A stretch of DNA of 64,000 nt from JAKLHL01 sp964411885 (GTDB lineage Bacteria > Bdellovibrionota > JAFGOL01). Made by a program: the position numbers and the translations under genes. Position 1 is the first letter of the stretch, and the number at the start of each line of letters is the position of its first letter. Where the stretch lies: the NCBI GenBank assembly GCA_964411885.1, contig CAYPMK010000001.1, positions 1-64,000 on the forward strand, given 5' to 3'. Below the pieces are notes generated by a model. The model made no database searches and had not been told where the DNA came from. It saw only the letters and a program-made list of their open reading frames with translations. Shown one piece after another: positions 9,008 through 19,297 of the stretch.

Positions 9008-10461
9008 GCTTTGATATCCTTAATTCCAATATACCGACAATAAACTCTGCTGTCAGAGATAAAAAAATATCATATAAGGAACTGGTAGATTTTTACATAA
9101 ACAGGGCTAAAAAACATTCAAATCTTAATTCATATATCAGTATTATGGAAAAAGAGGCCATAGAAAGAACGAGAACCATAGATGCTGGTCTTTTTTCTGA
9201 TGAAATGATCAAGGGGATTCCTGTTTCATTAAAGGATATTTTTGTGATGAAGGGGCACAGAACAACTTGTGCCTCAAAAATACTTTCTGATCATGTTGGC
9301 GCGTATGATTCAACTGTAGCTAGTCGATTACAAAATAAAGGGGCTGTGATCATAGGAAAAAACAACATGGACGAATTTGCAATGGGTTCCTCGAATGAGC
9401 ATTCTTTTTATGGCCCAGTTCTTAATCCTTGGGATGAGTCACGTGTTCCTGGTGGATCAAGTGGAGGTAGTGCCGTAAGTGTTTCTGCAGGACTTTGCCA
9501 AATATCTTATGGTACAGACACTGGTGGATCAGTTAGGCTTCCAGCCTCTTATACAGGAATATGCTCGTTAAAGCCAACTTATGGCAGAGTAAGTAGATAT
9601 GGCGTTATAGCTTTTGCTAGTTCTTTAGACCAACCCGGACCTATGGCAAGGAACATAGAGGACCTTGCAATAGCTTTTGATGCGGTGAGTGGCCATGATA
9701 CTAACGACAGCAATACTTCATCTTTGCCTCCTAGTGATATCTATAAAGGTCTAAACAAAAAAATTAAACCTTGTACACTTGGTGTGCCTTATGAACTTTT
9801 ATCAGACGGTATAGATAAAGATGTTATTAAATGTTTTGAGAGTTCTTTAGATGTATTCAAAAAGGCTGGATATGACATCAAGGATGTTAAACTACCTCAT
9901 GCAAAACATTCTCTTGATGCTTATTATATAATAAGTACTGGAGAAGCAAGTTCAAATCTTTCTCGTTACGACGGTATAAGATATGGATATAGAACGCCAA
10001 ATGTTAGTGGACTAAAAGATCTTTATGAAAATTCTAGATCAGAAGGGTTTGGAGCAGAAGTAAAAAGAAGGATAGCGCTGGGTACTTTTGTTCTGAGTGC
10101 TGGTTATTACGATGCGTATTTTATAAAAGCCGCAAAAGTAAGAAGACTAATAAAACAAGATTTTGAGAATGCTTTTAACTCTTGTTCTGCAATACTTTTG
10201 CCGACAGCTCCTACTACTGCATTTAAGATAGGAGAAAAACTTGATGATCCTATGACGATGTACCTTTCTGATGTTTTGACCGTTCCAGTTAATCTTGCGG
10301 CTATCCCTGCTCTATCTATTCCTTGTGGTTTTGATAGTAAGGGCTTACCAATAGGACTACAAATCATAGGTAAACATTTTGATGAAATGACATTGTTTAA
10401 TTTAGCTTATTTTATGCAAGGACAAAGACCAGAGCTTTTTAATAGGGTGAGTGTTAAATGA
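9004..10461 (+). CDS. gatA: Asp/Glu-tRNA amidotransferase subunit A
   Basis: Glutaminase/amidase subunit, 485 residues, amidase-signature family. The Ser-cis-Ser-Lys triad is visible: Lys77 in PVSLKDIF, Ser152/153 in PGGSSGGSA, and Ser176 in TDTGGSVRLPA. It releases ammonia from glutamine or asparagine for transfer to the misacylated tRNA held by GatB. Length and motif order are normal. It sits between gatC and gatB with 4-base overlaps on both sides, so all three subunits are translationally coupled. Its presence suggests this organism makes Gln-tRNA and/or Asn-tRNA by the indirect route; no glnS or asnS is visible here. Confidence 0.97.
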   Translation: MSFDILNSNIPTINSAVRDKKISYKELVDFYINRAKKHSNLNSYISIMEKEAIERTRTIDAGLFSDEMIKGIPVSLKDIFVMKGHRTTCASKILSDHVGAYDSTVASRLQNKGAVIIGKNNMDEFAMGSSNEHSFYGPVLNPWDESRVPGGSSGGSAVSVSAGLCQISYGTDTGGSVRLPASYTGICSLKPTYGRVSRYGVIAFASSLDQPGPMARNIEDLAIAFDAVSGHDTNDSNTSSLPPSDIYKGLNKKIKPCTLGVPYELLSDGIDKDVIKCFESSLDVFKKAGYDIKDVKLPHAKHSLDAYYIISTGEASSNLSRYDGIRYGYRTPNVSGLKDLYENSRSEGFGAEVKRRIALGTFVLSAGYYDAYFIKAAKVRRLIKQDFENAFNSCSAILLPTAPTTAFKIGEKLDDPMTMYLSDVLTVPVNLAAIPALSIPCGFDSKGLPIGLQIIGKHFDEMTLFNLAYFMQGQRPELFNRVSVK

Positions 10462-11888
10462 ACAATGCATATGAAGTAATAATAGGTCTTGAAGTTCATG
10501 CTCAGTTATTAACAAAGAGCAAAATGTTTTGTTCTTGTTCCACAGAATTTGGCCTTACTCCTAATAGTAATATTTGTCCTGTTTGTACGGGGCAACCGGG
10601 TGCCTTACCAGTGCTTAACTCTGGCGCTGTTGATCATGCAATAATGACAGCATCAGCCTTAAATTGTAAGATAAATGAAACAAGTGTTTTTGCTAGAAAG
10701 AATTATTTCTATCCAGATCTTCCAAAAGGGTATCAAATATCACAGCATGAAGAACCACTCGCTGTTAATGGGTATATAGAGTTGTCTGATAAACAAGGTT
10801 TATCAAAGAAGATCGGAATAACAAGGGTACACATGGAAGAAGATGCTGGTAAGAACATTCATAGTGACAAATGTAGTTTTGTGGACCTTAACAGGTCTGG
10901 GGTTCCACTTGTAGAGATAGTTAGCGAACCAGATATGAGGAGTCCTCAAGAAGCAGTCTCTTATTTTAAAAAATTAAGAGCTATACTTGATTGTATTGGT
11001 GTTTGTGCTTGTAATATGGAAGAAGGGAACTTGAGGTGTGATGCTAACGTTTCTTTAAGAAAAATTGGCGCAAATAAATTTGGAACAAAAGTAGAGATAA
11101 AGAACCTTAATTCTTTTAGATTCCTAGAAAAAGCACTGTCGTATGAGGTGGAACGTCAAGCACAGGTACTTGATTCAGGTGGAAAAATAGAACAAGAAAC
11201 TCGTCTTTTTGATGCAGTTAATGGAATAACAAAAAGTATGAGAAAAAAAGAAGAGGCTAACGATTACAGATATTTTCCTGAACCAGATCTTACACCACTT
11301 GTAGTTAAAAAAGATAAAATAAAAAGTGTAGAACAGAATATGCCAGAATTGCCAGATGAAAAGAAAAAAAGGTTGATGTCGTCGTATTTATTAAATGAAT
11401 ATGACGCTGACGTATTGTCTTCTGACACTTTTTTAGCCTCTTACTATGAAAAGCTTGTCTCTATTGTTAAAGAACCAAAGCTTTGCAGCAATTGGGTACA
11501 AACGGATATTATGAGAGTGCTTAATGAACAAAAGATATCGATACAAGAGTTCAAAATAAAAGTTGAGGCTATGGCAGAACTATTGTTGTTAGTTAACAGT
11601 GGCTCTATAAATCAAAATACTGCCAAGAGCGTATTTGTTGAAATGTTGTCTAATAACAAAAGTGCTAAAGACATTGTTAATGAAAAAGGTTTATTACAGA
11701 TACAGGATCAATCTCAAATAGAAGCTATAGTTGACGAGGTTATTGCATCCAACACTACACAAGTTGAACAATACAAACAAGGCAAGACTAATATAGCAGG
11801 ATATCTTGTTGGACTTGTAATGAAGCAAAGTAAGGGTAAGGCCAACCCTTCTGTAGTTAATGAGATACTTAAGAAAAAATTAAGCTAA
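10458..11888 (+). CDS. gatB: Asp/Glu-tRNA amidotransferase subunit B
   Basis: tRNA-binding and kinase/transamidase subunit of GatCAB, 476 residues, normal length. Seen: EVIIGLEVHAQLLTKSKMFC at the N-terminus, the zinc cysteines CSCS and CPVC (residues about 24-43), LPKGYQISQ, RVHMEEDAGK, DLNRSGVPLVEIVSEPD, MEEGNLRCDANVS and KNLNSFRFLEKAL. The C-terminal YqeY-like tail that grips tRNA ends in KGKANPSVVNEILKKKL. Last gene of the gatCAB overlap series; an AsmA gene follows after 15 bases behind its own AGGAGG, so the transcript may continue. Confidence 0.97.
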   Translation: MNNAYEVIIGLEVHAQLLTKSKMFCSCSTEFGLTPNSNICPVCTGQPGALPVLNSGAVDHAIMTASALNCKINETSVFARKNYFYPDLPKGYQISQHEEPLAVNGYIELSDKQGLSKKIGITRVHMEEDAGKNIHSDKCSFVDLNRSGVPLVEIVSEPDMRSPQEAVSYFKKLRAILDCIGVCACNMEEGNLRCDANVSLRKIGANKFGTKVEIKNLNSFRFLEKALSYEVERQAQVLDSGGKIEQETRLFDAVNGITKSMRKKEEANDYRYFPEPDLTPLVVKKDKIKSVEQNMPELPDEKKKRLMSSYLLNEYDADVLSSDTFLASYYEKLVSIVKEPKLCSNWVQTDIMRVLNEQKISIQEFKIKVEAMAELLLLVNSGSINQNTAKSVFVEMLSNNKSAKDIVNEKGLLQIQDQSQIEAIVDEVIASNTTQVEQYKQGKTNIAGYLVGLVMKQSKGKANPSVVNEILKKKLS

Positions 11889-11903
11889 GGAGGATATAGG
11901 AGC

Positions 11904-14193
11904 ATGAAGGCAAAAAGAGTTTTAAGGTATACTGGTCTTGCTGCCTCTATTTTAGTAGGCATTTGGATAATTATAGCTTTAGCTATATATTTCTTGGTAG
12001 ACGTTAATGATGTTAAACAACTGGCTCAAAAGGCGGTTAAAGAGAACACAAAGGGAGAGCTTGAAATAGGTGATATGCATCTTAAGGTGTTCCCTCTTGT
12101 ATATTTTAAGATAGACGGGCTTGTGTTCAAGGCGTCAGAGAAATTTAACAAAGAAACTATCTTTGCCTGCAAAGAATCAAAGTTAAGTTTTAATCTTTTT
12201 TCTCTTATATTTGGGAAACCAAGCATAACTTTAAAACTAATAGAACCAGATCTCAACGTTAGCTCTGATGGCAAGACCAATAGTATTAGTGACGTTATAA
12301 TACCAAAAAAAGAATCCTCTAATGTTGACGTGTCTAAATATCTTTTTATAAGTAGGATACTTTTCAAGATACAAGACGCCGACCTTAAATATAAGGCTCC
12401 AGCAAAACTTTACGTGTCAAAAGGCTTGAATATGACGCTGGAACTTGATCCAGTGCTAAGGAGTGTTAACATTAACACCATAATACCAATTGATGCAAAA
12501 GAAAAAGAGATGAGTGTTAACGGACAATTGTCATTATCACTTTATGCACATCTTTCACTTAGTAAGAGTGCAAAAGCTGAGTTGAATGTTGATGCAAGCA
12601 AATTGAATATTAAGACAGCAAGTTTTCACAAACCAAAGGGGACAGAATTAGTTCTTTATGCAAAAATCGAAGGCAAAGAAGAGGATAAAGTAGCTAAGAT
12701 AGAGGATGCATATGTTAACCTTGCTGGTAGACTTTTACAAATAAAAGGTAGTATTGCTGACTATAGTTCAGAAAAACCTAATTTTGATCTAGACATTAAT
12801 ATAAAACCAAATTCAGTTGAAAAACTTATTCCACTTTTTACAGCACTAAAAGGAGCAAAGGCTAGTGGTAATATAGACTCAAAAATAAAATTAAAAGGTA
12901 ATACAAAGGCCGTAGACGTTGCTTTATCTTTTGACGCTACAGGACTTGATCTGAAAGGAGAAGCCTTTCAAAAACCTGTTGGCGTGCCGGTTAAACTTAC
13001 TTTGGTAGGGTCCAGTGATCTTAATTCCTTTGATATAAAGGACCTTAATTTAATATTGGTTCAAGAGTTACTGAATGTTAAGGGTACTGTTTCTGGCTTT
13101 GACGCCAAAGAACCTAAATTTAATATTAATGCTGTTACTCCTAAATATGATGTAAGGAATTTTTATAAACTAAAACCAGATCTTGCAAAGAAAGGTATTG
13201 CTGGAACTTTTATACTTAAGGCTTTAGTAAGTGGAACTTCTTCAAAACCAGTCCTTGATGTTAATTTTAAATATGAGGATGGAAAGAACAACGTTAATCT
13301 TATTGCTGTCAGTGGGGCAAAATCACCTGAATCTATTTCTGCCAAGCTTTATTCTTCTTATATAGATCTTAACAAGTATGTTGATAAAGAGGCTGGCAAG
13401 ACAAAAAAAGATAAAATTAACAAAGCTGCAAAAAAACAAGATACAGCAAAAACAGGGGATGAACCATTTCTAGACAAAGAAACCATTAAGTCAATTAAAG
13501 AGTCTGTCGGAAATAAAAAAATAGACTTGTCAGCAAAAATAGACAAATTGATATTCGGTGAGCTTAATGTAAATTCTTTTGTTCTGGACGCACATGTGAA
13601 TAAAGATAAGTTAGATATAAATAAGATCAATATGAATGTTATTAACTCAACGATTGGTGCTACATTTAAAATGGGTTTAGATGAAAGATCACCTAGTTAT
13701 AATGGTAGCGCCTCTATAAAAGACCTTAAAGCGACAGAGGCTGTTGGCACTTTCTTTCCAAGTTTAAAAGGTGTTATAGACGGTATATTAACTAGTGATC
13801 TTAGTTTTAACTGTAACGGATATACTGTTAACTCTATAAAAAAGACCATTAGNNNNNNNNNNNNNNNNNNNNNNNNNNNNNNNNNNNNNNNNNNNNNNNN
13901 NNNNNNNNNNNNNNNNNNNNNNNNNNNNNNNNNNNNNNNNNNNNNNNNNNNNTAAAGAAAAAAGTTTTTTACCTTTGCACATGGACGGGCCAGCAATAAA
14001 GCCAAGATTAGACGGGCCATATACAATAAAATATATAGCAGAAAAAGCTTTGTCTTATGAGAAAAAGAAAATAGAAGCTACAGTGAAAAAAGAAGCAGAA
14101 AAGATAAAACAAAAAGCTAGCCAAGAAATAAAGAAGGCCGCAGAGCCTGTTAAGGATAAATTAAAAGACGCAATAAAAGGATTGAGGTTCTAG
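11904..14193 (+). CDS. AsmA-family envelope protein, interrupted by an assembly gap
   Basis: Inner-membrane-anchored AsmA-like protein: TM segment at residues 11-32 followed by the AsmA signature DVNDVKQLAQKAVKENTKGE and repeated beta-strand modules (LKIKG-like turns). AsmA proteins are thought to help lipid or outer-membrane assembly across the periplasm. A run of 100 N at 13853-13952 splits the gene. After it the frame resumes as KEKSFLPLHMDGPAIKPRLD and ends in a lysine/glutamate helix (to 14193). The two parts are one base out of register, so the true gap length is probably a multiple of 3, not 100. The TAA right after the Ns is an artefact. AGGAGG precedes the ATG. Confidence 0.82.
13853..13952. 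other. Assembly gap (100 N)
   Basis: Exactly 100 unknown bases, the usual placeholder for a gap of unknown size between scaffolded contigs. It falls inside the AsmA gene. Confidence 0.99.
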
Positions 14194-14194
14194 C

Positions 14195-15232
14195 ATGTTC
14201 TATACATTAAAGTGGGAGACAGATTCAGTAAGTTTTATTGATCAAAGGGTGCTTCCTTTAGAGGAAAAATATATAAAATGTTCTGACTATCAACAAGTGG
14301 CAGTTGCAATTAAGGACATGGTTGTAAGAGGAGCTCCTGCAATAGGTATAGCCGCTGTGTTTGGTGTGGCTCTTGGTGTTGTGAAAAGTAAAAAGGACAC
14401 TATTCAAGGCCTTAAAGAAGAGTTTTCTCATATAACTTCTGTTATGAGAGCTACAAGACCTACTGCTGTTAACCTTTTTTGGGCCATAAAAAGAATAGAG
14501 GATGTGTTTAATATAAGCTGTTTAGAAACAAATGACGTTAACAAGGTAAAAGAAAAAGTTTTGAGCGTTGCGTTGGCTATGTATGATGAAGATGCCAATA
14601 TAAATAAAATGATAGGGGTTAATGGTAGCGAGTTAATAGAGGACGGGATGAATATCCTTACTCACTGTAACGCTGGTGCCTTGGCTACTGTAGCGTATGG
14701 CACGGCATTATCTGTTATGAGGGCTGCAAAACAACAAGGAAAAAAAATACACGTATATGCTGATGAAACAAGGCCTTTCTTGCAAGGTGCAAGACTCACT
14801 ATGTGGGAACTAATGAAAGACGAAATACCTTGTACACTTCTTTCAGATAACATGAGTGGATATTTGATGGCGAATAACAAAATAGATATAGTCATAGTTG
14901 GAGCAGATCGTATTGCTGCTAATGGGGATTCTGCAAATAAGATAGGGACTTATTCTGTGTCTGTTTTGGCTAATTATCATAAGGTTCCGATGTATTTTGC
15001 TGCTCCGCTAAGCACCATAGACCTGAAGACCCCAGAGGGTTGTGACATACCAATAGAACAACGTTCTTTGGATGAGGTTAGGATCATAAACGGTAAGAAG
15101 ATATGTCCAGAAGGGGCAAATGCTGTAAATCCATCTTTTGATGTTACCCCAAATAGCCTTATTACTGGTATAATTACAGAGAGGGGTATTATTTATCCCC
15201 CATTTAATGAAAGTATCAGATCTTTATTTTAA
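14195..15232 (+). CDS. mtnA: S-methyl-5-thioribose-1-phosphate isomerase
   Basis: Converts methylthioribose-1-phosphate to methylthioribulose-1-phosphate in methionine salvage. 345 residues, the usual length. Seen: substrate loop MVVRGAPAIGIAA, the catalytic cysteine in LTHCNAGALATVAYGTAL, DETRPFLQGARLT, the catalytic aspartate in IVGADRIAANGDSANKIGTY, and the C-terminal NPSFDVTPNSLITGIITE. All are MtnA rather than eIF2B features. It starts one base after the AsmA stop, so it is likely in the same transcript. No other methionine-salvage gene lies in the window; some bacteria use MtnA in shorter shunts, which cannot be decided here. Confidence 0.95.
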   Translation: MFYTLKWETDSVSFIDQRVLPLEEKYIKCSDYQQVAVAIKDMVVRGAPAIGIAAVFGVALGVVKSKKDTIQGLKEEFSHITSVMRATRPTAVNLFWAIKRIEDVFNISCLETNDVNKVKEKVLSVALAMYDEDANINKMIGVNGSELIEDGMNILTHCNAGALATVAYGTALSVMRAAKQQGKKIHVYADETRPFLQGARLTMWELMKDEIPCTLLSDNMSGYLMANNKIDIVIVGADRIAANGDSANKIGTYSVSVLANYHKVPMYFAAPLSTIDLKTPEGCDIPIEQRSLDEVRIINGKKICPEGANAVNPSFDVTPNSLITGIITERGIIYPPFNESIRSLF

Positions 15233-15243
15233 GGTGGTGTTTT

Positions 15244-16794
15244 ATGAATGAAGGCAGGATTTGGTATGTTAACATAAACAGGCAGACCTATGGTCCTTAT
15301 TCAAGGGATGAGATAATCTCTATGCTTAAGACCGAGACTGTAAAGTATTCAGATTATATATTCAGGGATGGTTTTAAAAATTGGGATTATATATATAATA
15401 TTTCTGAATTCGATAGACGTTTGCTTAACCCCGGCGGTGATCAGCCCTTAGTTCAGGCACCAAAAGAGCTTGTTCCAGAAGAAATAGTAGAACCAGATAC
15501 ACAAAAAACAGACGACAAACCTGTTGATGAACTTTGGTATGTCCATGATGGAGAGAATCAGCTAGGACCATATTCTTCGTCTTACATAAAAGAAGCTTTA
15601 GATAATAAAACATTATTTTGGACCTATTATGTGTGGAAAGAAGGATTTGATAATTGGGTTCAAATAAAAGAAAGCAAAGAATTCGATAGAAGAAAAATGC
15701 CAAGAGGCCAAGCTCCTAATAAACTTGATATTAGTACTGATTATGAGGAGATCAAAAAAGAGTCACTTACAGGATTGCCAAAAAAAGAAGACAACCCACA
15801 AATGTATAGCAATTCTAATCAGCCGCTAAGTGTTCAATATGGTATATCAGATCTGGACCAAGAGGAGCTTAGAGGTAAATATCCCGTAAAAGGTGTTCTT
15901 ATATTATTAGCAGTTATGTTCTTGTTGTTCGGTATTGTAAGGGTTTATCCTTGGTTATCTGAAAGATCACGAGAAAAAAGAGCCATGGCAATGTATGAAA
16001 CAGGTATAGAGTTAATAGACAGACAGAATAAACCAGAGGAAGGTTTTGTTAAATTATTCGACCTTATGGATATGTATCCAAATTCTTCTGCAGAAAGAAA
16101 AAATGAGAATTATATAAGATCAAAAGAACCAATGTTAAAATCTAAACTTGCAGATGAAGGACGTACAATAAAGAAGCTGATAGAAACTTTTGATAAAAAA
16201 TATGGAGTTTTACCAGCAAACTCTGTTGATATAGGTTATGTCCCTCCTTTTTGGCTTAAATATTTTGGTGAAGCTTATTTTAAAAGATCTGCACCTAAGA
16301 AAGTGGAAGTAATGCTTAGGGGTATAAAATTTCCGATAGAAGGGTATGTGTTCATAACTGATTCAGATAATAAAGATCAAGAGCAAGATGTAAAAGCTGA
16401 CGAGTTAAATGTGTTAGTTCGTTCTTATACAAAACTTGTCTATAGCGGACAAAAATCACTTGTGAAGCCTCTTGAGTTGCCAAAAATATTAAAGACAACA
16501 GTTATGTCTCCAGAAAAACAAAAAGAAATAAAAGAACAGGCTGATAACCTTGCTAAAAAAGCAGCACAGCAAGCTGCATCAAATAAAAAGCAAGCAAAAA
16601 AAGCCAAGGAAGCAGAAGCCACAGAGGACCTTATCCCTACTGGTTATGAAGAACAAGAAGATGGGATAGATAATGAACAACAAGGAACTCCTTTAGAAGA
16701 AGATCAACTTCTTAACGAAGAAACAACAGATGAACAAGACGAAGTTACAGATGAATATGAAGATTCAATAAACAAGATACGAAAGGGTAGGTAA
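15244..16794 (+). CDS. Membrane protein with two GYF_2 domains
   Basis: 516 residues, function unknown. Two tandem GYF_2-like modules are clear: residues 5-58 (WYVNINRQTYGPYSRDEI ... DGFKNWDYI) and about 97-150 (WYVHDGENQLGPYSS ... EGFDNWVQI). GYF_2 domains usually bind proline-rich peptides or act as adaptor modules at the membrane. A single TM segment follows (VLILLAVMFLLFGIVRVYPW, about residues 218-240). The distal part has a helical, TPR-like stretch and then a lysine/alanine-rich coiled region and a very acidic tail. By topology the GYF modules face the cytoplasm and the remainder the periplasm. AAGGTGGTG precedes the ATG; tnaA follows within 2 bases. Confidence 0.75.
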   Translation: MNEGRIWYVNINRQTYGPYSRDEIISMLKTETVKYSDYIFRDGFKNWDYIYNISEFDRRLLNPGGDQPLVQAPKELVPEEIVEPDTQKTDDKPVDELWYVHDGENQLGPYSSSYIKEALDNKTLFWTYYVWKEGFDNWVQIKESKEFDRRKMPRGQAPNKLDISTDYEEIKKESLTGLPKKEDNPQMYSNSNQPLSVQYGISDLDQEELRGKYPVKGVLILLAVMFLLFGIVRVYPWLSERSREKRAMAMYETGIELIDRQNKPEEGFVKLFDLMDMYPNSSAERKNENYIRSKEPMLKSKLADEGRTIKKLIETFDKKYGVLPANSVDIGYVPPFWLKYFGEAYFKRSAPKKVEVMLRGIKFPIEGYVFITDSDNKDQEQDVKADELNVLVRSYTKLVYSGQKSLVKPLELPKILKTTVMSPEKQKEIKEQADNLAKKAAQQAASNKKQAKKAKEAEATEDLIPTGYEEQEDGIDNEQQGTPLEEDQLLNEETTDEQDEVTDEYEDSINKIRKGR

Positions 16795-16796
16795 TT

Positions 16797-18176
16797 ATGA
16801 GAAAGATAAAGACTATGATAGAACCATTTAAAATAAAAATGGTGGAACCTATTAAACAGACAACAGAAGAATATAGACGAGAAGTTTTAAAGAGTGCTAA
16901 ATATAACCTCTTTAATATCAAAGCAGAGGATGTGCTTATAGATCTTTTGACTGACAGTGGTACTTCTGCAATGAGTTCTATGCAGTGGGCAGAAATAATG
17001 AATGGCGATGAGTCATATGCAGGAGCAAGAAGTTTTTTTGCTTTTGAGAGAGAAGTAAAAACCCTTACTGGGCTAAAGCACATAATACCTACCCATCAGG
17101 GACGTGCCGCAGAAAAAATACTATTTTCCATAATTGGTGGAAAAGGGAAAACGGTTATAAGTAATACTCACTTTGATACTACAAGAGCTAATGTTGAATA
17201 TTCTGGGAGCAAGGCTTTAGATCTTGTTATACCAGAAGGTAAACAAGCTTCTTTAGATCATCCGTTCAAAGGGAATATGGATATTTCAGCATTAGAAAAA
17301 GCCATAATAGAGATAGGCGCAAGTAATATTCCTGTTGTCATAATGACTATAACCAACAACGCTGGTGGTGGACAACCAGTATCTATGGAAAATATTAGGG
17401 CTACAAAAAAAGTTTGTGAGAAACATAATATCCCTCTGTTCATAGATGCTTGTCGTTTTGCAGAGAATGCCTTTTTCATAAAAAAGAGAGAAAAAGGATA
17501 TCAGGATAAAACACCATTAGAAATATCAAAGGAAATGTTTTCTTATTGCGATGGTGCTACTATGAGCGCAAAAAAAGATGCACTGGTGAATATAGGTGGT
17601 TTTCTTGCACTCAATAACGACGAACTTGCGCAACAAGCAAGAAATATGCTTATACTTACGGAGGGTTTTCATACATACGGTGGGCTTGCAGGTAGAGACC
17701 TTGCAGCTATGGCTCAGGGCCTAAAAGAGGTTGTAGATGAGTCGTATCTTGCATATAGGATACGTTCTACAGAATATGTTGGAGAAAAATTAACAGAGAA
17801 AGGTGTTCCTATAATATTACCTCCGGGTGGACATGCAATATTCATTGATGCAGCTGCAATGTTACCTCATATACCAAAGGACCAATATCCAGCACAGGCT
17901 CTTGCCTGTGAACTTTATGCTGTGGGAGGAATAAGAGGTGTAGAGATAGGAAGTGCTATGATGGACAGGGATCCAGAAACAAAAAAGAACAGACCAGCAC
18001 CGATGGAATTGGTGCGTCTTGCTATACCAAGAAGAGTATACACTCAAAGTCATATGGATTATGTGATAGAGATACTCGACATAGTTAATAAGGAAAAGAA
18101 CAGTATTCGTGGTTTGAAAATGATATATGAAGCTCCTGTATTAAGACATTTTACTGCGAAGTTCGAACAGGTTTAA
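16797..18176 (+). CDS. tnaA: Tryptophanase (tryptophan indole-lyase)
   Basis: PLP enzyme splitting tryptophan to indole, pyruvate and ammonia. 459 residues against 471 in E. coli. The PLP lysine is Lys260 in MSAKKDALVNIGG. The choice between tryptophanase and tyrosine phenol-lyase rests on the C-terminus: VEIGS...DRDPETK and LRHFTAKF, where His451 matches the tryptophanase histidine, whereas tyrosine phenol-lyase has Phe there and an AGR motif instead. Other family blocks: LLTDSGTSAMS, PTHQGRAAEKILF, TYGGLAGRDLAAM. No tnaC-like leader or tryptophan permease is next to it; it lies 2 bases after the GYF_2 gene and 5 before tgt, so it is probably expressed constitutively in a housekeeping operon. 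Confidence 0.9.
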   Translation: MRKIKTMIEPFKIKMVEPIKQTTEEYRREVLKSAKYNLFNIKAEDVLIDLLTDSGTSAMSSMQWAEIMNGDESYAGARSFFAFEREVKTLTGLKHIIPTHQGRAAEKILFSIIGGKGKTVISNTHFDTTRANVEYSGSKALDLVIPEGKQASLDHPFKGNMDISALEKAIIEIGASNIPVVIMTITNNAGGGQPVSMENIRATKKVCEKHNIPLFIDACRFAENAFFIKKREKGYQDKTPLEISKEMFSYCDGATMSAKKDALVNIGGFLALNNDELAQQARNMLILTEGFHTYGGLAGRDLAAMAQGLKEVVDESYLAYRIRSTEYVGEKLTEKGVPIILPPGGHAIFIDAAAMLPHIPKDQYPAQALACELYAVGGIRGVEIGSAMMDRDPETKKNRPAPMELVRLAIPRRVYTQSHMDYVIEILDIVNKEKNSIRGLKMIYEAPVLRHFTAKFEQV

Positions 18177-18181
18177 TATTA

Positions 18182-19270
18182 ATGTCGTCAGATATACTTA
18201 AAACCTTACACGGTGACATAGAGTTACCAGTTTTTATGCCAGTTGGTACCAAGGGTACAGTTAAGGCAATGCCACCGTCTATATTAAAGGAACTTCAAGT
18301 TAAGATAATACTCGGCAATACGTATCATCTTTATCTACGTCCCGGGAATGAGCTTGTAAAAAAACTTGGTGGTCTACATAAGTTCATGGGTTGGGATGGA
18401 CCAATATTAACGGATAGTGGTGGTTTTCAAGTTTTTAGCCTTAATGAATTAAGAAAATTAACAGAGGACGGTGTTGAATTCCGTTCTCATATAGATGGTT
18501 CTAAACACTATCTTACTCCAGAGCTTTCTATTCAAATACAGGACGATCTTGGTGCAGATATTAAAATGGTTTTTGATGAGTGTCCGCCATATGGAGCAGA
18601 CAAAAATTACCTTGAACGTTCTTTGGCTTTAACTACAAGATGGGCCAAGAGGTCAAAACAAAAGTGGCAAGAACTTGGTTCTAACGGTCATCTTTTTGCA
18701 ATAGTTCAGGGAGGTATGTATCCTGATCTTAGAGAGAGGAGTTTAGATGAGTTGCTTGAAATAGGTTTTAGTTCTTATGCTCTTGGAGGGTTCAGCGTTG
18801 GTGAACCAAAGAACGAAATGTATGAAATACTTTCTTCTGTTATGGAAAAGGTCAAAGAAAGAAAGATTAACACCCCTATATATATGATGGGCGTTGGCGA
18901 ACCAGAAGACATATTATTCGCCGTTAAACATGGGGTTAAGATGTTCGATTGTGTTATTCCAACAAGGAATGCAAGGAATGGCGGTCTTTATACTTTTAAT
19001 GGCAAAGTATCTATAAAACAGGCAAGATATACCGAGGACCCTGAACCACTAGAGCCCGGATGTGATTGTTATACATGCAGAAATTTTTCTAAAGCCTACC
19101 TTAGACACCTATATATGTCTGGTGAACTGTTATCGTATTACTTGAACACACTGCATAACTTAAGGTTTTTCATGCGTTTTATGGATATGGTCCGCACATC
19201 TATTAAAAATAACGATTACGACCATTTTTATGCTGATTTTTTGAATAATTATAATAAAGATAATGTCTGA
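18182..19270 (+). CDS. tgt: Queuine tRNA-ribosyltransferase
   Basis: Exchanges guanine at position 34 of GUN tRNAs for preQ1. 362 residues. Seen: PVFMPVGTKGTVKAM, the general-base aspartate in TDSGGFQVFSL, GGFSVGEPKNEM, the nucleophile aspartate in MFDCVIPTRNARNG, and the zinc site CDCYTC with a following histidine (LRHLYMSGE). The N-terminus is about ten residues shorter than in most homologues, and there is no strong ribosome site before ATG 18182, so a non-ATG upstream start is possible. It heads the classic tgt-yajC-secD-secF-recJ order. Queuosine precursor genes queD and queC lie 5 kb downstream. Confidence 0.96.
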   Translation: MSSDILKTLHGDIELPVFMPVGTKGTVKAMPPSILKELQVKIILGNTYHLYLRPGNELVKKLGGLHKFMGWDGPILTDSGGFQVFSLNELRKLTEDGVEFRSHIDGSKHYLTPELSIQIQDDLGADIKMVFDECPPYGADKNYLERSLALTTRWAKRSKQKWQELGSNGHLFAIVQGGMYPDLRERSLDELLEIGFSSYALGGFSVGEPKNEMYEILSSVMEKVKERKINTPIYMMGVGEPEDILFAVKHGVKMFDCVIPTRNARNGGLYTFNGKVSIKQARYTEDPEPLEPGCDCYTCRNFSKAYLRHLYMSGELLSYYLNTLHNLRFFMRFMDMVRTSIKNNDYDHFYADFLNNYNKDNV

Positions 19271-19297
19271 TTAAAATTACCTAAATGGAGGATCACA

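Noticed and set aside
13953..13955. TAA after the N-run as the true stop of the AsmA gene
   Set aside because: The frame continues one base off as KEKSFLPLHMDG, so the stop depends on the arbitrary gap length.
16797..18176. Tyrosine phenol-lyase
   Set aside because: The C-terminal LRHFTAK with His451 and the VEIGS...RDP segment are tryptophanase-type; tyrosine phenol-lyase has Phe at that position.
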